Source: Antarctobacter aquimaris
GTDB taxonomy: Bacteria; Pseudomonadota; Alphaproteobacteria; Rhodobacterales; Rhodobacteraceae
Assembly (NCBI RefSeq): GCF_900184945.1
Contig: NZ_FXYF01000021.1
Span: 1-64,000 of the forward strand
Length of the DNA: 64,000 bases
Direction of reading: 5' to 3'
Each line of letters starts with the position of its first letter. Position 1 is the first letter of the stretch. This document shows, in pieces, positions 26,980-36,768 of this stretch. The notes under the pieces are model-generated. The model searched no databases and was not told where the DNA came from. It was given only the letters and a program-made list of their open reading frames with translations. A program made the position numbers and the translations under genes.

Positions 26980-29900
26980 ATGCCTTTGGAAAACCAGTCC
27001 CGCTCCACCAATTTCTCGGGTCTCCTGGAGGACGCCCGGCGCCGTCTCGTCGAGACGGGGACCAGGAATCGGCTCATCCATGTCAACCGGTCCGCAAAAC
27101 GCGCCAACGTGCTCGACATCATCGAGGAGCGGAGCGCGGACGTGTTCGACCTGCTGAAGACGCAGGGCAAGAAGATGCGTTTCCAGCCCAGCGACGAAGA
27201 GGAGGATCAGCCCGACGAGGAGCCGCTTCTGCTGGCGCTGGCCGATGATGCGGAAGACCCTGAGGATCGCGAAGCGCGGTATCGGGACCTGCTGCTTGAA
27301 ACCCGTCTCGGTCCCGAGGCTCTGCAACGCCGCCTCCTGCGCCTTTTCACCGACGCGCGCACCGCGGAGGAAGAGCAGGGTGTCAACATCCTCTACCTCG
27401 CGATGGGGTTCCTGCGCTGGTACGAGAGCGACAGTTCGGATGTCATGCGCGAGTCTCCCCTGATCCTGGTGCCCGTGGAACTTGTTCGGGATGACAGGCG
27501 CGCCATCTTCAACCTGCGCGCCCGCGACACCGAGATCGTCACCAACCTGCCTCTTCAGGAACGGCTGCGGGCGGATTTCGGGTTCGAGCTGCCGGAAATC
27601 GTCGATGACGAGAGCTTCAGCCCCGAGTCCTATTTCGACGAGCTCTTGGACCGGATCGACGGGCGCGCGCGCTGGTCGATCGACCGGGACGGGATGCAGC
27701 TGGGCTTCTTCTCATTCTCGAAGCTTCTGATGATGCGGGATCTCGAACCGGAGCATTGGCCCGAGGACGCCTTTGAGGCACACCCGGTGCTGGCTGGGCT
27801 GCTTGACGGCGGGTTCGAACGGTCCACACCCCTCTTCGGCCCGCAGGAACGGCTCGACCCGCGGCTGGAGCCCGGCGACCTGCTGCATGTCGTTCCGGCC
27901 GATGCCTCGCAGACCCGGGTGATCGAAGAGGTGCGCGCGGGCCGCAATCTCGTCGTGCAGGGACCACCCGGGACAGGCAAGTCCCAGACGATCGCGAACA
28001 TCATCGCCGCGGCGGCCCATGACGGAAAGCGGGTCCTCTTCGTGGCAGAGAAGATGGCCGCTCTCTCCGTCGTGCATGACCGCCTGCGCAAGGTGGGGCT
28101 CGGCGACCTCTGCCTCGAGATCCACTCGCGCGCAGCCAACAAGCGGGCATTTCTGGACGAGCTGGCGCGCACGCTGGCCGCCGGTGCGGCTGCCCCCGAG
28201 ATGCCCGGACCGCCAGACGCGCTGCGCGAGGCGCGCGACCGCCTGAACGGAGTGGCGGACCTGCTGCATCAGCCGGTCCCGGGGTACGGGTTCACCCCGT
28301 TCCGAGCGATTGCCGAGATCGCTCGTTTCGTCGGCAAGAACGCACCCCCGCCGCGGATCCCGCGCGACGGGCTGGCCGGGATGGACGATGCGACGCGCCG
28401 GGAGCTTGCAGAGCGGATCGCGGCCTTTGCGGAGCTGCTGGCCCGGACCGGCCCCCGCGCCCAGCACCCGTTTTTCGGGGTCGGGGCAACCACGCTACAG
28501 CCCACGGACCTCCAGCGGCTTGAACCCGATCTTGCGCGCGCGGCCGATGCGCTCGTGACCCTGCGCGAGACGGCGGCCCGCGTCGCGGACACAGCCGGAC
28601 GGCCCGCTCCGGAACGCCTTGAGCAATGCGCGACCCTCCATGCGCTGCTGATCGCAGCCGGGGACCGACCCGATGAGGCCCGCACGGCAACTGGCGCGCT
28701 GCTGTCCCGCGCCGGAGACCTGCGGCTCGACGAGGCACTCGAGGCTGGGTCCGCCTGGGCCGGGGCGCGCGACGCCGCCGGCGCGACCTTCACCGAGGCC
28801 GCATTCGGGATGGACCCGGCCCCGCTCAGGGCGCGGCTTGCACCCGGGGTCGGCTCTTTCTGGTCCCGCCTGTTCGGACCCTATCGCGGGGCGAGCCGGG
28901 AGCTCGCGACGCTGCTGTCCGGGGCCCTGCCGAAATCGCCCGCCGACCGGCTGAGGCTCGTCGACACGCTGATCACCGTCCGAGGGCTCCGCAAGACCCT
29001 CTCAGAAGAGGAAGGGTTCCTGTCCTCCCTGCTTGGGCCGGACTGGCGCGGCGAGCGGACCCCTTTCGCCGCGTTGCAGGCGCAGGCCGCCTGGCTGGCC
29101 CGCCTCACCGCGATCGCCCCGATCGAGACGTCCGAAGCGCTGGACCGGGTCTGCGGGGCGGCCGAGGCTGCGGTGGAGCTGGTCCCCGCGCTGGAGGCGG
29201 CACGGGCGGCGCTCAAATCGCTCGAGGACCGGCTTGCCCTCAGCTGGGAAGGACAGACCCTCGCCGGGATTGAGGCCCGGATCATCGCCATGCGCGACGG
29301 GCTAGGCCGCTACGGGGAATGGTCGCGCCTCTCTTCCCTGTCGGCGCGGCTCGAAGCGGACGGGCTCGCCCCGCTGCTGGCCCTTCTCGACGATGGGGTG
29401 ATCGAACCGGGACATGCGGTGGACGAGTTCCGTTACGCCAGCGCCGAGGCCCGCTGGGAGGCGGCGCGCGCCGCGCTCCCAGACCTCGACGGGCTGGCCC
29501 ATCTCGACCGGCACGCGCTGGTGGAGACATTTCGCGGGCTGGAGGAGGCCCGGATGAAGGAAACGCGGCAGCTCGTGCGCGCCAAGCACCTCGCCCAGTT
29601 GCCCACCGGGGCGTCGGGCCAGATGGGGTTCCTGCGCGGCGAAATGGCCAAGCAACGCCGCCACAAGCCGATCCGGCAGATCATGCGCGCGGCGGGCCAG
29701 ATGGTGCAACGGATCAAGCCGGTCCTCCTGATGAGCCCGATCTCCATCGCACAATACCTGCCACCCGGGTCGACAGAGTTCGACCTGCTGCTGATCGACG
29801 AGGCCAGCCAGGTCCGGCCCGAAGACGCGCTGGGCGCGATTGCCCGCTGCCGCCAGATCGTGGTGGTGGGGGACCAGAAACAGCTCCCGCCCACCAGCTT

Positions 29901-31647
29901 CTTCGACCGGGTTGCCGGCTCTGACGAGGGGGACGACGGGGACGAGGAGGAGGAGGAGGTCCGGACCGCCTCTGCCACCGAAATGGAAAGCGTGCTGGCA
30001 CTCTGCGAGGCGCGTGGGCTGAACCCGACCATGCTGGAATGGCACTATCGGTCCCGCGACCCGTCGCTGATCACCGTGAACAATGCCGAGTTCTACGAGC
30101 ACCGGCTGATCCTTCCCCCGTCACCGGTCCAGAACGACCCCAATTACGGGCTCGCCTTCCGCCGGGTGCCCGGGGTCTATTCCAGCCGCTCTCGCGGCGG
30201 CGGACGCCCCGGCACGAACCGGATCGAGGCCGAAGCGGTGGCCCGTGCCGTGGCCGAGCACGCGCGGAGTCGACCGGACCTGTCCCTGGGCGTCGTCGCC
30301 TTCTCCAAGGCGCAGTCCGACATGCTGACGGAGGTCCTGGAGATCGCCCGGCGCGAGGACGAAATCCTTGATGCGTTCCTGCGCGAGGGGCGCGCGGAGG
30401 ACGTCTTTGTCAAGAACATCGAGAACGTGCAGGGCGACGAGCGCGACGTGATCCTGATCTCGGTCGGCTACGGGCCCACCGAGCCGAACGGCCGGCTCGC
30501 CTCGATGTCGTTCGGCCCGGTGAACGGCGAGGGGGGCGAGCGGCGGCTCAACGTGCTCTTCTCCCGCGCACGGACCCGCTGCATCGTCTTCTGCTCGTTC
30601 GACCCGAACGACATCGACACATCCAGAACCAGCCGTGACGGGCCACGGGTGCTCAAGCGGTTCCTCGAGTTCGCCCGCTCCGGCCAACTTGCGCAACCGG
30701 AGGCGAGCGGGGCGCCCGCCGACAGCCCCTTCGAGGATGACGTCGCCAGCGTGATCCGAAACATGGGCTACCCCTGCGATCACCAGGTGGGTGCGGCGGG
30801 GTTCCGGATCGACCTCGGGGTCCGGCACCCCGACCAGCCGGGCCGCTACATCCTTGCGGTGGAGTGCGACGGTTCTGCCTACCACTCGGCGCTCTGGGCG
30901 CGGGAACGCGACAGGCTTCGCCAGGACGTGCTCGAGGGGCTCGGCTGGCGCTTCCACCGGGTCTGGAGCACGGACTGGTTCCATCGCCGCCACGCCGAGA
31001 TCGACCGCCTTCGGGCCGCGCTTGGGGAGGCTGCACAGGCCGATGGACCCCATTATTCGGGAGCAAATCGGGAGGGATTGCAGCCAGTTGAGGAAAAGTT
31101 CGACGCTGCTTACGACGTTGAAACCGTGCTGCCCCCGCCACCCGAGTTGTCCGCGCCCGCGTACGAAGTCTCCAGCTTCACCATAAAAGCGAGCTTCGAG
31201 CCGCATGAGGCGCCGCTTCATCTGCTTTCAGACCTGGTGACGAAGGTCATTCAGGCGGAGGGCCCGATCCACCGCGACCTGATTGCGCGGAGGGTGGCCG
31301 AGGCGTTCGGCAAGGCCCGGACCGGCAGACGCATCCGCGAGGCGTCGGACCGGGCGCTCGCCCACGCCACGCGTTCGGGCGGGATCGTCGCGGACAGGGA
31401 GTTCGCGATGACAAAGGCGCAGCAGGATGACCCGCCCGTGCGGGACCGGTCCGCCCCAGACGCGCCCGGCACTGCGGGTCAGTTGCCACCGATCGAGATC
31501 AGCGCAGCGGCGGCCCGGGTGGTCGAGGAAAGCGGGGACATGCCCCGGGATGAGTTGATCGTGGCGACTGCTCGGCTCCTAGGCTTCGCCCGGGTCGGCG
31601 CGGAACTGCGCGAGGTGATCGACGGGGCGCTCTCGGGTCCCGCCTAG
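26980..31647 (+). CDS. DUF4011-helicase-Vsr/MTES nuclease-DUF3320 protein, candidate defence protein
   Basis: This is a single 1555-residue protein. Order: DUF4011 (ARRRLVETGTRNRLIH...), SF1 helicase with Walker A GPPGTGKSQTIAN (~328), DEAS box (~938), GDQKQLPPTSFF (~961), helicase C-terminal VQGDERDVILISVGYG (~1149). Then comes an MTES/Vsr-like nuclease (FEDDVASVIRNMGY, RIDLGV, AVECDGSAYHS, ~1250-1340), then a DUF3320-like tail (~1424). The nuclease Asp and ExD residues are present. This architecture is the one listed as the Hhe candidate anti-phage system (recalled from defence catalogues). It probably unwinds and cuts foreign DNA. ATG 26980 was preferred to TTG 26971. No methylase or other partner is adjacent. 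Confidence 0.85.
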   Translation: MPLENQSRSTNFSGLLEDARRRLVETGTRNRLIHVNRSAKRANVLDIIEERSADVFDLLKTQGKKMRFQPSDEEEDQPDEEPLLLALADDAEDPEDREARYRDLLLETRLGPEALQRRLLRLFTDARTAEEEQGVNILYLAMGFLRWYESDSSDVMRESPLILVPVELVRDDRRAIFNLRARDTEIVTNLPLQERLRADFGFELPEIVDDESFSPESYFDELLDRIDGRARWSIDRDGMQLGFFSFSKLLMMRDLEPEHWPEDAFEAHPVLAGLLDGGFERSTPLFGPQERLDPRLEPGDLLHVVPADASQTRVIEEVRAGRNLVVQGPPGTGKSQTIANIIAAAAHDGKRVLFVAEKMAALSVVHDRLRKVGLGDLCLEIHSRAANKRAFLDELARTLAAGAAAPEMPGPPDALREARDRLNGVADLLHQPVPGYGFTPFRAIAEIARFVGKNAPPPRIPRDGLAGMDDATRRELAERIAAFAELLARTGPRAQHPFFGVGATTLQPTDLQRLEPDLARAADALVTLRETAARVADTAGRPAPERLEQCATLHALLIAAGDRPDEARTATGALLSRAGDLRLDEALEAGSAWAGARDAAGATFTEAAFGMDPAPLRARLAPGVGSFWSRLFGPYRGASRELATLLSGALPKSPADRLRLVDTLITVRGLRKTLSEEEGFLSSLLGPDWRGERTPFAALQAQAAWLARLTAIAPIETSEALDRVCGAAEAAVELVPALEAARAALKSLEDRLALSWEGQTLAGIEARIIAMRDGLGRYGEWSRLSSLSARLEADGLAPLLALLDDGVIEPGHAVDEFRYASAEARWEAARAALPDLDGLAHLDRHALVETFRGLEEARMKETRQLVRAKHLAQLPTGASGQMGFLRGEMAKQRRHKPIRQIMRAAGQMVQRIKPVLLMSPISIAQYLPPGSTEFDLLLIDEASQVRPEDALGAIARCRQIVVVGDQKQLPPTSFFDRVAGSDEGDDGDEEEEEVRTASATEMESVLALCEARGLNPTMLEWHYRSRDPSLITVNNAEFYEHRLILPPSPVQNDPNYGLAFRRVPGVYSSRSRGGGRPGTNRIEAEAVARAVAEHARSRPDLSLGVVAFSKAQSDMLTEVLEIARREDEILDAFLREGRAEDVFVKNIENVQGDERDVILISVGYGPTEPNGRLASMSFGPVNGEGGERRLNVLFSRARTRCIVFCSFDPNDIDTSRTSRDGPRVLKRFLEFARSGQLAQPEASGAPADSPFEDDVASVIRNMGYPCDHQVGAAGFRIDLGVRHPDQPGRYILAVECDGSAYHSALWARERDRLRQDVLEGLGWRFHRVWSTDWFHRRHAEIDRLRAALGEAAQADGPHYSGANREGLQPVEEKFDAAYDVETVLPPPPELSAPAYEVSSFTIKASFEPHEAPLHLLSDLVTKVIQAEGPIHRDLIARRVAEAFGKARTGRRIREASDRALAHATRSGGIVADREFAMTKAQQDDPPVRDRSAPDAPGTAGQLPPIEISAAAARVVEESGDMPRDELIVATARLLGFARVGAELREVIDGALSGPA

Positions 31648-31654
31648 TGTTCGG

Positions 31655-31678
31655 CAGGCGCTCATGACCGAGCGCCTG
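31655..31678. terminator. Perfect hairpin between convergent genes
   Basis: CAGGCGCTC and GAGCGCCTG pair perfectly around ATGACC, 8 bp after the helicase stop. There is no T run, so it may stabilise the mRNA end rather than terminate. Confidence 0.45.
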
Positions 31679-31753
31679 GTCAGGTAGACGCCTGGAATCG
31701 GGCTGCGCCCGCGCATCCATCGCCTCGATCAAGGCTCCGCAACATGGGGCGGT

Positions 31754-32662
31754 CTAGCGGCCCCACCTCAGGACCAGGGGGTCGAGAGGCCGCAGAAGGT
31801 CGATCAACCGGCCGCGGATTGCCGGGTGCAGCGGCGGGATCGGGTGGCGGCAGAACTCGGACTTGATCACCCCGCCCTCCACCATCGCCGCCTTGCAGCT
31901 TTGCCAACCGCATTGCCGGTTCTCGTGGTTGATCGCCATTGCCACCCGCGCATAGGCCGCGGTGGCCCCGTCGATATCGCCGGCACGGTGCTTTTCGATC
32001 ACCGGCTTGATCTGGTCGACGATCATGCCGCTGGTCATCGACCCTGTCGCGCCGGCGTCCAGGTCGGCCAGCAGGGTGATGCCCTCCTCGCCATCGAACG
32101 GCGCCTCGATCGCGTCGCCGCCTTCGGCGATCAGCGCGCGCAGCTTGTTCGCGGCGCGCGGGCATTCGATCTTGAACAGACGCACCGCTTCGATCTCGCG
32201 CGCCATCCGCACCAGCAGCGGCACCGGCAGTTCGACGCCGGACAGGGGCGCGTCCTGCACCATGATCGGGATGCCGACCTCGCCGACGGCGCGGAACTGC
32301 TCGAACGTCTGCTCGGGCGTGCCCTTCAGGAGCGCGCCGTGGTAGGGCGGCATCATCATCACGATGTCGGCGCCCAGCGACTTGGCGAACCGCGCGCGGT
32401 CGACCGCGATCTGCGTGGCATAGTGGCTGATGGTCACGATCACCGGCACGCGACCGGCCACATGATCCAGACAGAGCCGCGTGAGGATCGCCCGCTCTTC
32501 GTCGGAGATCAGGAATTGCTCCGAGAAATTCGCCAGGATGCAGATGCCGTCGGCACCCTGGTCGATCAGACAGTCCAGGACACGCTTCATGCCGTCCAGG
32601 TCGAGCGGGCCATCGTCGTGAAACGGCGTCGGCGCGACGGGCCAGATCCCAGACCAGCTCAT
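31754..32662 (-). CDS. Dihydrodipicolinate synthase/N-acetylneuraminate lyase family aldolase
   Basis: This 302-residue class I aldolase has a TIM-barrel fold. The Schiff-base lysine is likely in RLFKIECP (about 165), and the N-terminal [18 protein letters not shown] is typical of DHDPS/NAL proteins. In this operon it follows a rhamnonate-dehydratase-like enolase, so it probably cleaves the resulting 2-keto-3-deoxy acid to pyruvate and an aldehyde (inference). True DapA is unlikely. ATG overlaps the enolase stop (ATGA). It is the last gene of the TRAP operon. Confidence 0.82.
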   Translation of the reverse strand: MSWSGIWPVAPTPFHDDGPLDLDGMKRVLDCLIDQGADGICILANFSEQFLISDEERAILTRLCLDHVAGRVPVIVTISHYATQIAVDRARFAKSLGADIVMMMPPYHGALLKGTPEQTFEQFRAVGEVGIPIMVQDAPLSGVELPVPLLVRMAREIEAVRLFKIECPRAANKLRALIAEGGDAIEAPFDGEEGITLLADLDAGATGSMTSGMIVDQIKPVIEKHRAGDIDGATAAYARVAMAINHENRQCGWQSCKAAMVEGGVIKSEFCRHPIPPLHPAIRGRLIDLLRPLDPLVLRWGR

Positions 32663-33834
32663 TCCACGATCTCGAAATGCTTGAGGTGTTTGTCGGAGAT
32701 GGTGATCCCGAGGCCCGGCTTGTCGTCATCCAGTTGCAGATAGCCGTCGACCGCTTCGGGATCGCCCTCGAAGATGTAGTAGAACAGCTCGTTGCCGACC
32801 TCGACATCGAACACCGGGAAGTATTCGGAGATCGGGCAGTTCGTATTGGCCATGGTCAGATGATAGTTGTGCACCTGGCCGGCATGCGGGATCACCGGGA
32901 TCTGCGCGGCCTCTGCGATGGCGTTGATCTTTTGCGCCGCGGTGATGCCGCCGACACGGTTGGTGTCGTATTGCAGCACGCTCACCGCCTTTTTCTCGAT
33001 CAGGTCCTTGCAGCCGATGATCGAGAATTCATGCTCGCCGCCGGAGATGGGCACGATGTTCATCGCGTTCAGTTCGGCATATCCGGCCACGTCGTCGGCG
33101 ATCACCGGCTCTTCCAGCCAGCGCGGTTCATACTTGGCCAGCTTGGGCAGCATCCGCTTGGCGTAATCCAGGTTCCAGCCCATGTAACACTCGAGCATCA
33201 GGTCCCTGTCATAGCCGATCACCTCGCGCAGGGCCTCCACGCGCTTGAGGTTCTCGCGCATCCCCGCCATGCCGTCCTTGGGGCCATAGCCGAACCGCGA
33301 CTTGTAGGCGGTGTAGCCGTTCTTCATCGCCTCTTCGGCCTCGGCCTGCATCGTCTCGACCGGACCTGCATAGAGCTTGGAGTAGTAGACCGGGATTTTC
33401 TCTTTCGTGCGCCCGCCCAGCAGCTTGAACACCGGCTTGCCCACCAGCTTGCCCATCAGGTCCCAGATGGCGATGTCGATGGCGGAAATCGCCGTCATGC
33501 CGATCCCCTTGCGGCCCCAGGCATGGGTGCGGCGATACATCTTTTCCCAGATGTAGGCATAGTCGAACGGGTCTTCGCCGATCACCAGGGGGGCGTACCA
33601 GTCGTCGATGGCCTTCTTGACCACGGTCGGGGCCAGCGCGGCGTTGCCGATGCCGATGGTGCCGTCCTCGGTCTCGACCTCGCAGGTCAGCCATTGGTGA
33701 AACCGGAACGACGCCATCGCGTCGCCCTTCATCCAGAGCGCGTCAGAGGCATTGGTGCAGAAGTTGCCCGAGGGCGGCACCGTCGGCCCCGTCCAGTTCC
33801 AGACGCGGGTGCGGATGGATTTGATCTTGGTCAT
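32659..33834 (-). CDS. Rhamnonate-dehydratase-like enolase (mandelate racemase superfamily)
   Basis: This 391-residue sugar-acid dehydratase of the RhamD-like group has an N-terminal capping domain ([14 protein letters not shown]..., [19 protein letters not shown]). The barrel follows, with metal-ligand segments [16 protein letters not shown] and SGGEHEFS, and the catalytic His in [11 protein letters not shown]. From memory the first ligand is Asp in E. coli RhmD; here it is Glu. Water loss from an acid sugar to a 2-keto-3-deoxy acid is expected; the substrate may differ from L-rhamnonate. AAGGAA precedes the start. Confidence 0.82.
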   Translation of the reverse strand: MTKIKSIRTRVWNWTGPTVPPSGNFCTNASDALWMKGDAMASFRFHQWLTCEVETEDGTIGIGNAALAPTVVKKAIDDWYAPLVIGEDPFDYAYIWEKMYRRTHAWGRKGIGMTAISAIDIAIWDLMGKLVGKPVFKLLGGRTKEKIPVYYSKLYAGPVETMQAEAEEAMKNGYTAYKSRFGYGPKDGMAGMRENLKRVEALREVIGYDRDLMLECYMGWNLDYAKRMLPKLAKYEPRWLEEPVIADDVAGYAELNAMNIVPISGGEHEFSIIGCKDLIEKKAVSVLQYDTNRVGGITAAQKINAIAEAAQIPVIPHAGQVHNYHLTMANTNCPISEYFPVFDVEVGNELFYYIFEGDPEAVDGYLQLDDDKPGLGITISDKHLKHFEIVE

Positions 33835-33847
33835 GGGGAATTCCTTG

Positions 33848-34864
33848 TCAGGCTGCCGCGCGGCTTGCGCGATGATTTCGGGCCATGCGGACGAGCAGGT
33901 TGAACGCCTGAAGCGTCGCGCCGACGTTCGCCTTGTTCTGTCCGGCGATGTCGAACGCGGTGCCGTGGGCCGGCGTGGCCACCGGGATCGGCAGCCCCCC
34001 GGCCACGGTCACGCCGCGGTCGAACCCCATCAGCTTGATCGCGATCTGGCCCTGGTCGTGGTACATCGTGACGACGGCATCCACCTCGCCCCGCTGCGCC
34101 TTGAGAAACACGGTATCCGAAGGCCAGGGGCCGGTGACGTTCTTCTGTTGCGCCTGCGCGGCGTCGATGACGGGCTTCAGCACGTCGATTTCCTCGCGGC
34201 CGAACTTGCCGTTGTCGCCCGCATGCGGGTTCAGCGCGGCCACGGCGATATGCGGCCGGGCGTTGCCCGCGCGTCGACAGGTGTCTTCGGCCAGGCCGAT
34301 CGCCTGTTCGACCGCCTGTGTCGTGATCTTCCCGGCGACCTCCTTCAGGCCGATGTGGCTGGTGACACGCGTGGTCATCAGGTCGCCCAGAACGTTGATC
34401 TCGCTGTGGTAGCCGGTGAAGCCGATGTAGCGGGCGATGTAGCGGTGTTCGTCCTCGGCGTTCAGGCCCGCGCTGGTCAACGCGGCCTTGTTGAACGGCC
34501 CGAACAGGATCCCGTCCACCTTGCCCGCCATCGCCAGATCAAGCGCCTTGTCGAGGCAGCGCAGGCTGCACGTGCCGCCGGCGACCGTCACCTCGGCGAT
34601 CTTCACGTCCTCGGGTGCGATGGTCTCCATCGGCAGCCAGGCCAGGCCCTGCTGGGTCGGGATGGCGTCTTCGTCGATCTGCACCAGGTCGATGTCCAGT
34701 CCCGCCTGGGCCGCGCCCTGCCGCCAGACATGTCCATCCCCGATCAGGACGATGTCGGCGGCGTCCTTCACGCCCTCTTCGTTCAGCAGCTTGGCGATCA
34801 GTTCCGGTCCGATCCCGGAAGGGTCCCCGGGAATGAGTGCGATACGCGGTTTCGGATCGGTCAT
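33848..34864 (-). CDS. PdxA2-type 4-phospho-acid dehydrogenase
   Basis: This 338-residue NAD-dependent oxidative decarboxylase is of the PdxA family ([19 protein letters not shown]). The three metal-binding His are in [21 protein letters not shown] and [11 protein letters not shown]. PdxA2 proteins act in catabolism of D-threonate, L-threonate or D-erythronate after phosphorylation by a DUF1537 kinase. Context inside a TRAP operon favours PdxA2 over vitamin B6 synthesis. No kinase gene is visible here. Start overlaps the DctM stop (ATGA). Confidence 0.85.
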   Translation of the reverse strand: MTDPKPRIALIPGDPSGIGPELIAKLLNEEGVKDAADIVLIGDGHVWRQGAAQAGLDIDLVQIDEDAIPTQQGLAWLPMETIAPEDVKIAEVTVAGGTCSLRCLDKALDLAMAGKVDGILFGPFNKAALTSAGLNAEDEHRYIARYIGFTGYHSEINVLGDLMTTRVTSHIGLKEVAGKITTQAVEQAIGLAEDTCRRAGNARPHIAVAALNPHAGDNGKFGREEIDVLKPVIDAAQAQQKNVTGPWPSDTVFLKAQRGEVDAVVTMYHDQGQIAIKLMGFDRGVTVAGGLPIPVATPAHGTAFDIAGQNKANVGATLQAFNLLVRMARNHRASRAAA

Positions 34865-36141
34865 TGGATGATCTCCGTAAGAGCGAGAGATACTTGCGGC
34901 ACGTAGGTCACCAGCAAGAGGATGAAGGCGAGCACGCCGATGAACGGCAGGTTGGTGCGGGAGGTTTCCCAGATGCCCGCCTTGGCGATGGAACACGAGG
35001 TGATCAGCACCGAGGCGACGGGCGGCGTCTGCTGGCCGATGGCCAGGTTCAGCGTGACCATGATCCCGAAGTGAATGGGATCGATCCCCACGGCGTTGAC
35101 CAGCGGCATGACCACCGGCACCACGAGTATGATCGCGGCGGCGCCGTGCAGGAACATCCCCAGCACGAGCAACAGAAGGTTGAGCAGCGCCAGCACGACC
35201 AGCGGATTGGTCGTGAACTCCGTGATCTGCTGGGCAAGCTGCTGCGGCACCTGCGCCTGCGTCAGGAACAGCCCCAGCGCCGCCGAGGTGGCCACCAGCA
35301 GCATCACGATGCCGGTCTGGCTGACGCCTTCCAGCATCACCTTGCGCAGGCGTGACACGTCCATGTCGCGATAGATGAACAGACCGATCACCAGCGCCGC
35401 CAGCACCGCGAGACCCGCGCCCTCGGTCGCCGTGACGATGCCGGAGAAGATGCCGCCCAGGATGATGACCGGCATCAGCAGAGCCCAGATCGCCTCTTTG
35501 AACGCGCGCCAGACGTGGCACAGGTCAAAGCCCTCGGCCCGGGGCAGGTCGTAGCGGATCGCCATGACATAGGTCACCGCCATCAACAGCACGCCGCCCA
35601 GAACGCCCGGCACCACGCCCGCCACGAACAGCTTGAGCACCGAGGTTTCGGCGATGGCGCCGTAGAGGATCATCGGGATCGACGGCGGGATGATGATCGC
35701 CAGCGAGGCCGAGGACGAGGTGATCGCGGCCGCCAGCGTGCGGGAATAACCGCGTCGCTTCATCTCGGGGATCAGCACGGTGCCGGTGGCCGCCACATCC
35801 GCGACGGCCGAGCCTGAGATCTCGGCGAAGACCATCGAGACGCCGATGTTCACCATGCCGAGACCGCCGCGCACAAAGCCGATCAGGGAGGACACGAAGT
35901 TGATCAGTCGCACCGAGATGCCCGAGGTGTTCATCAGGTTGCCGGCCAGGATGAACAGCGGGATGGCGATCAGCGGGAACGAGGTGGACCCCGAATAGAG
36001 CGCGATCACCATGTCGTAGAGCGTCGCGCCGCCCGGCGTCAGCAGCAGCCCGCCCAGGGCGACGATGCCGATGGCGACGGCGATTGGCACGTCGATGAGG
36101 ATCAGCCCGATCAAGGCAACCGTTGTGATGAAAAGGATCAT
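34861..36141 (-). CDS. TRAP transporter large permease (DctM family)
   Basis: This 426-residue protein has about 12 hydrophobic segments and typical DctM stretches (SFPLIAIPLFILAGNLMNTSGIS in pieces, FAEISGSAVADVAATG, SLAIIIPPSIPMILYG). It carries the sodium-coupled transport step for the sugar or organic acid captured by the periplasmic protein. Starts and stops overlap on both sides (ATGA), so it is translated as part of one operon. Confidence 0.93.
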   Translation of the reverse strand: MILFITTVALIGLILIDVPIAVAIGIVALGGLLLTPGGATLYDMVIALYSGSTSFPLIAIPLFILAGNLMNTSGISVRLINFVSSLIGFVRGGLGMVNIGVSMVFAEISGSAVADVAATGTVLIPEMKRRGYSRTLAAAITSSSASLAIIIPPSIPMILYGAIAETSVLKLFVAGVVPGVLGGVLLMAVTYVMAIRYDLPRAEGFDLCHVWRAFKEAIWALLMPVIILGGIFSGIVTATEGAGLAVLAALVIGLFIYRDMDVSRLRKVMLEGVSQTGIVMLLVATSAALGLFLTQAQVPQQLAQQITEFTTNPLVVLALLNLLLLVLGMFLHGAAAIILVVPVVMPLVNAVGIDPIHFGIMVTLNLAIGQQTPPVASVLITSCSIAKAGIWETSRTNLPFIGVLAFILLLVTYVPQVSLALTEIIQ

Positions 36142-36701
36142 CGGGTGTCGTCCTTCCGCGAGATGTCCGCGTTTTCGCGCTCAGCCTCGGCGATGGCCTG
36201 CTCGATCTCGGCGTGTTCCGTGTCGATCCCGGCCGCTGCGTTCGCCAGGGCGCGCGGCATGGTCAGCAACGTCCCGATGATCATCAGCACTGCGGATATC
36301 GGGATGACCGACTGGACGATGTCCAGCGTCATCCACCGGATGCTGAGCAGCGAGTCCCACTTGGCGACGGCCAGCACGGCGTTGCCGTACCAGGCGACGA
36401 CGGCGAAAAACCCGATCACCAGGAGTTCGGAGAACAGCGCAAGCGCCACCGCGGCGCGTTTCGGCAATGCCGTGACGAGGCCGCCAAAGCTCATGTGCTG
36501 GCGCAGGAACAGGGCGTAGGTGGCGCCGAAAAAAGTCAGCCAGGCCAGCAGCACGCTAGCGATTTCATCGTACCAGGACGGCGATGACCCCAGGTAGCGC
36601 ATGGTGGTCGAATAGATGACCGACAACGCCAGGGCGACCAGAAGCGCCAGGCAAACAGTCTCAATAACCCACAAAAGGGCTTTCTCGAACTTGGCGACCA
36701 T
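36138..36701 (-). CDS. TRAP transporter small permease (DctQ family)
   Basis: This 187-residue membrane protein has four helices and the family features YLGSSPSWYDEIASVLLAWLTF (seen in pieces) and TYALFLRQHMSFG. It partners DctM. ATG 36701 gives the usual length; the 43-residue upstream extension of the frame runs through the intergenic hairpin and is not coding. The C-terminal tail is unusually acidic and Glu/Ala-rich. Confidence 0.9.
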   Translation of the reverse strand: MVAKFEKALLWVIETVCLALLVALALSVIYSTTMRYLGSSPSWYDEIASVLLAWLTFFGATYALFLRQHMSFGGLVTALPKRAAVALALFSELLVIGFFAVVAWYGNAVLAVAKWDSLLSIRWMTLDIVQSVIPISAVLMIIGTLLTMPRALANAAAGIDTEHAEIEQAIAEAERENADISRKDDTR

Positions 36702-36729
36702 GTGGATGTGTCCTCGGGATGCGGAAGCG

Positions 36730-36755
36730 GCCGGCCGGCGGTAACGCCGGCCGGC
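36730..36755 (-). other. Strong intercistronic hairpin between dctP and dctQ genes
   Basis: GCCGGCCGGCG and CGCCGGCCGGC form a perfect 11-bp stem with a four-base loop and no T run. Such stems after binding-protein genes usually protect the upstream mRNA and lower downstream expression, giving more DctP than permease (general knowledge, inferred here). Confidence 0.6.
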
Positions 36756-36768
36756 GCAGTCCTGCGAC

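Noticed and set aside
21410-26980. Integrated element with attachment sites at tRNA-Leu
   Set aside because: No integrase and no second copy of the tRNA end were found, and the lipid transport genes look like core genome.
26785-27327. Minus-strand 180-codon frame overlapping the start of the helicase gene
   Set aside because: Antisense to the DUF4011 domain and without a ribosome site.
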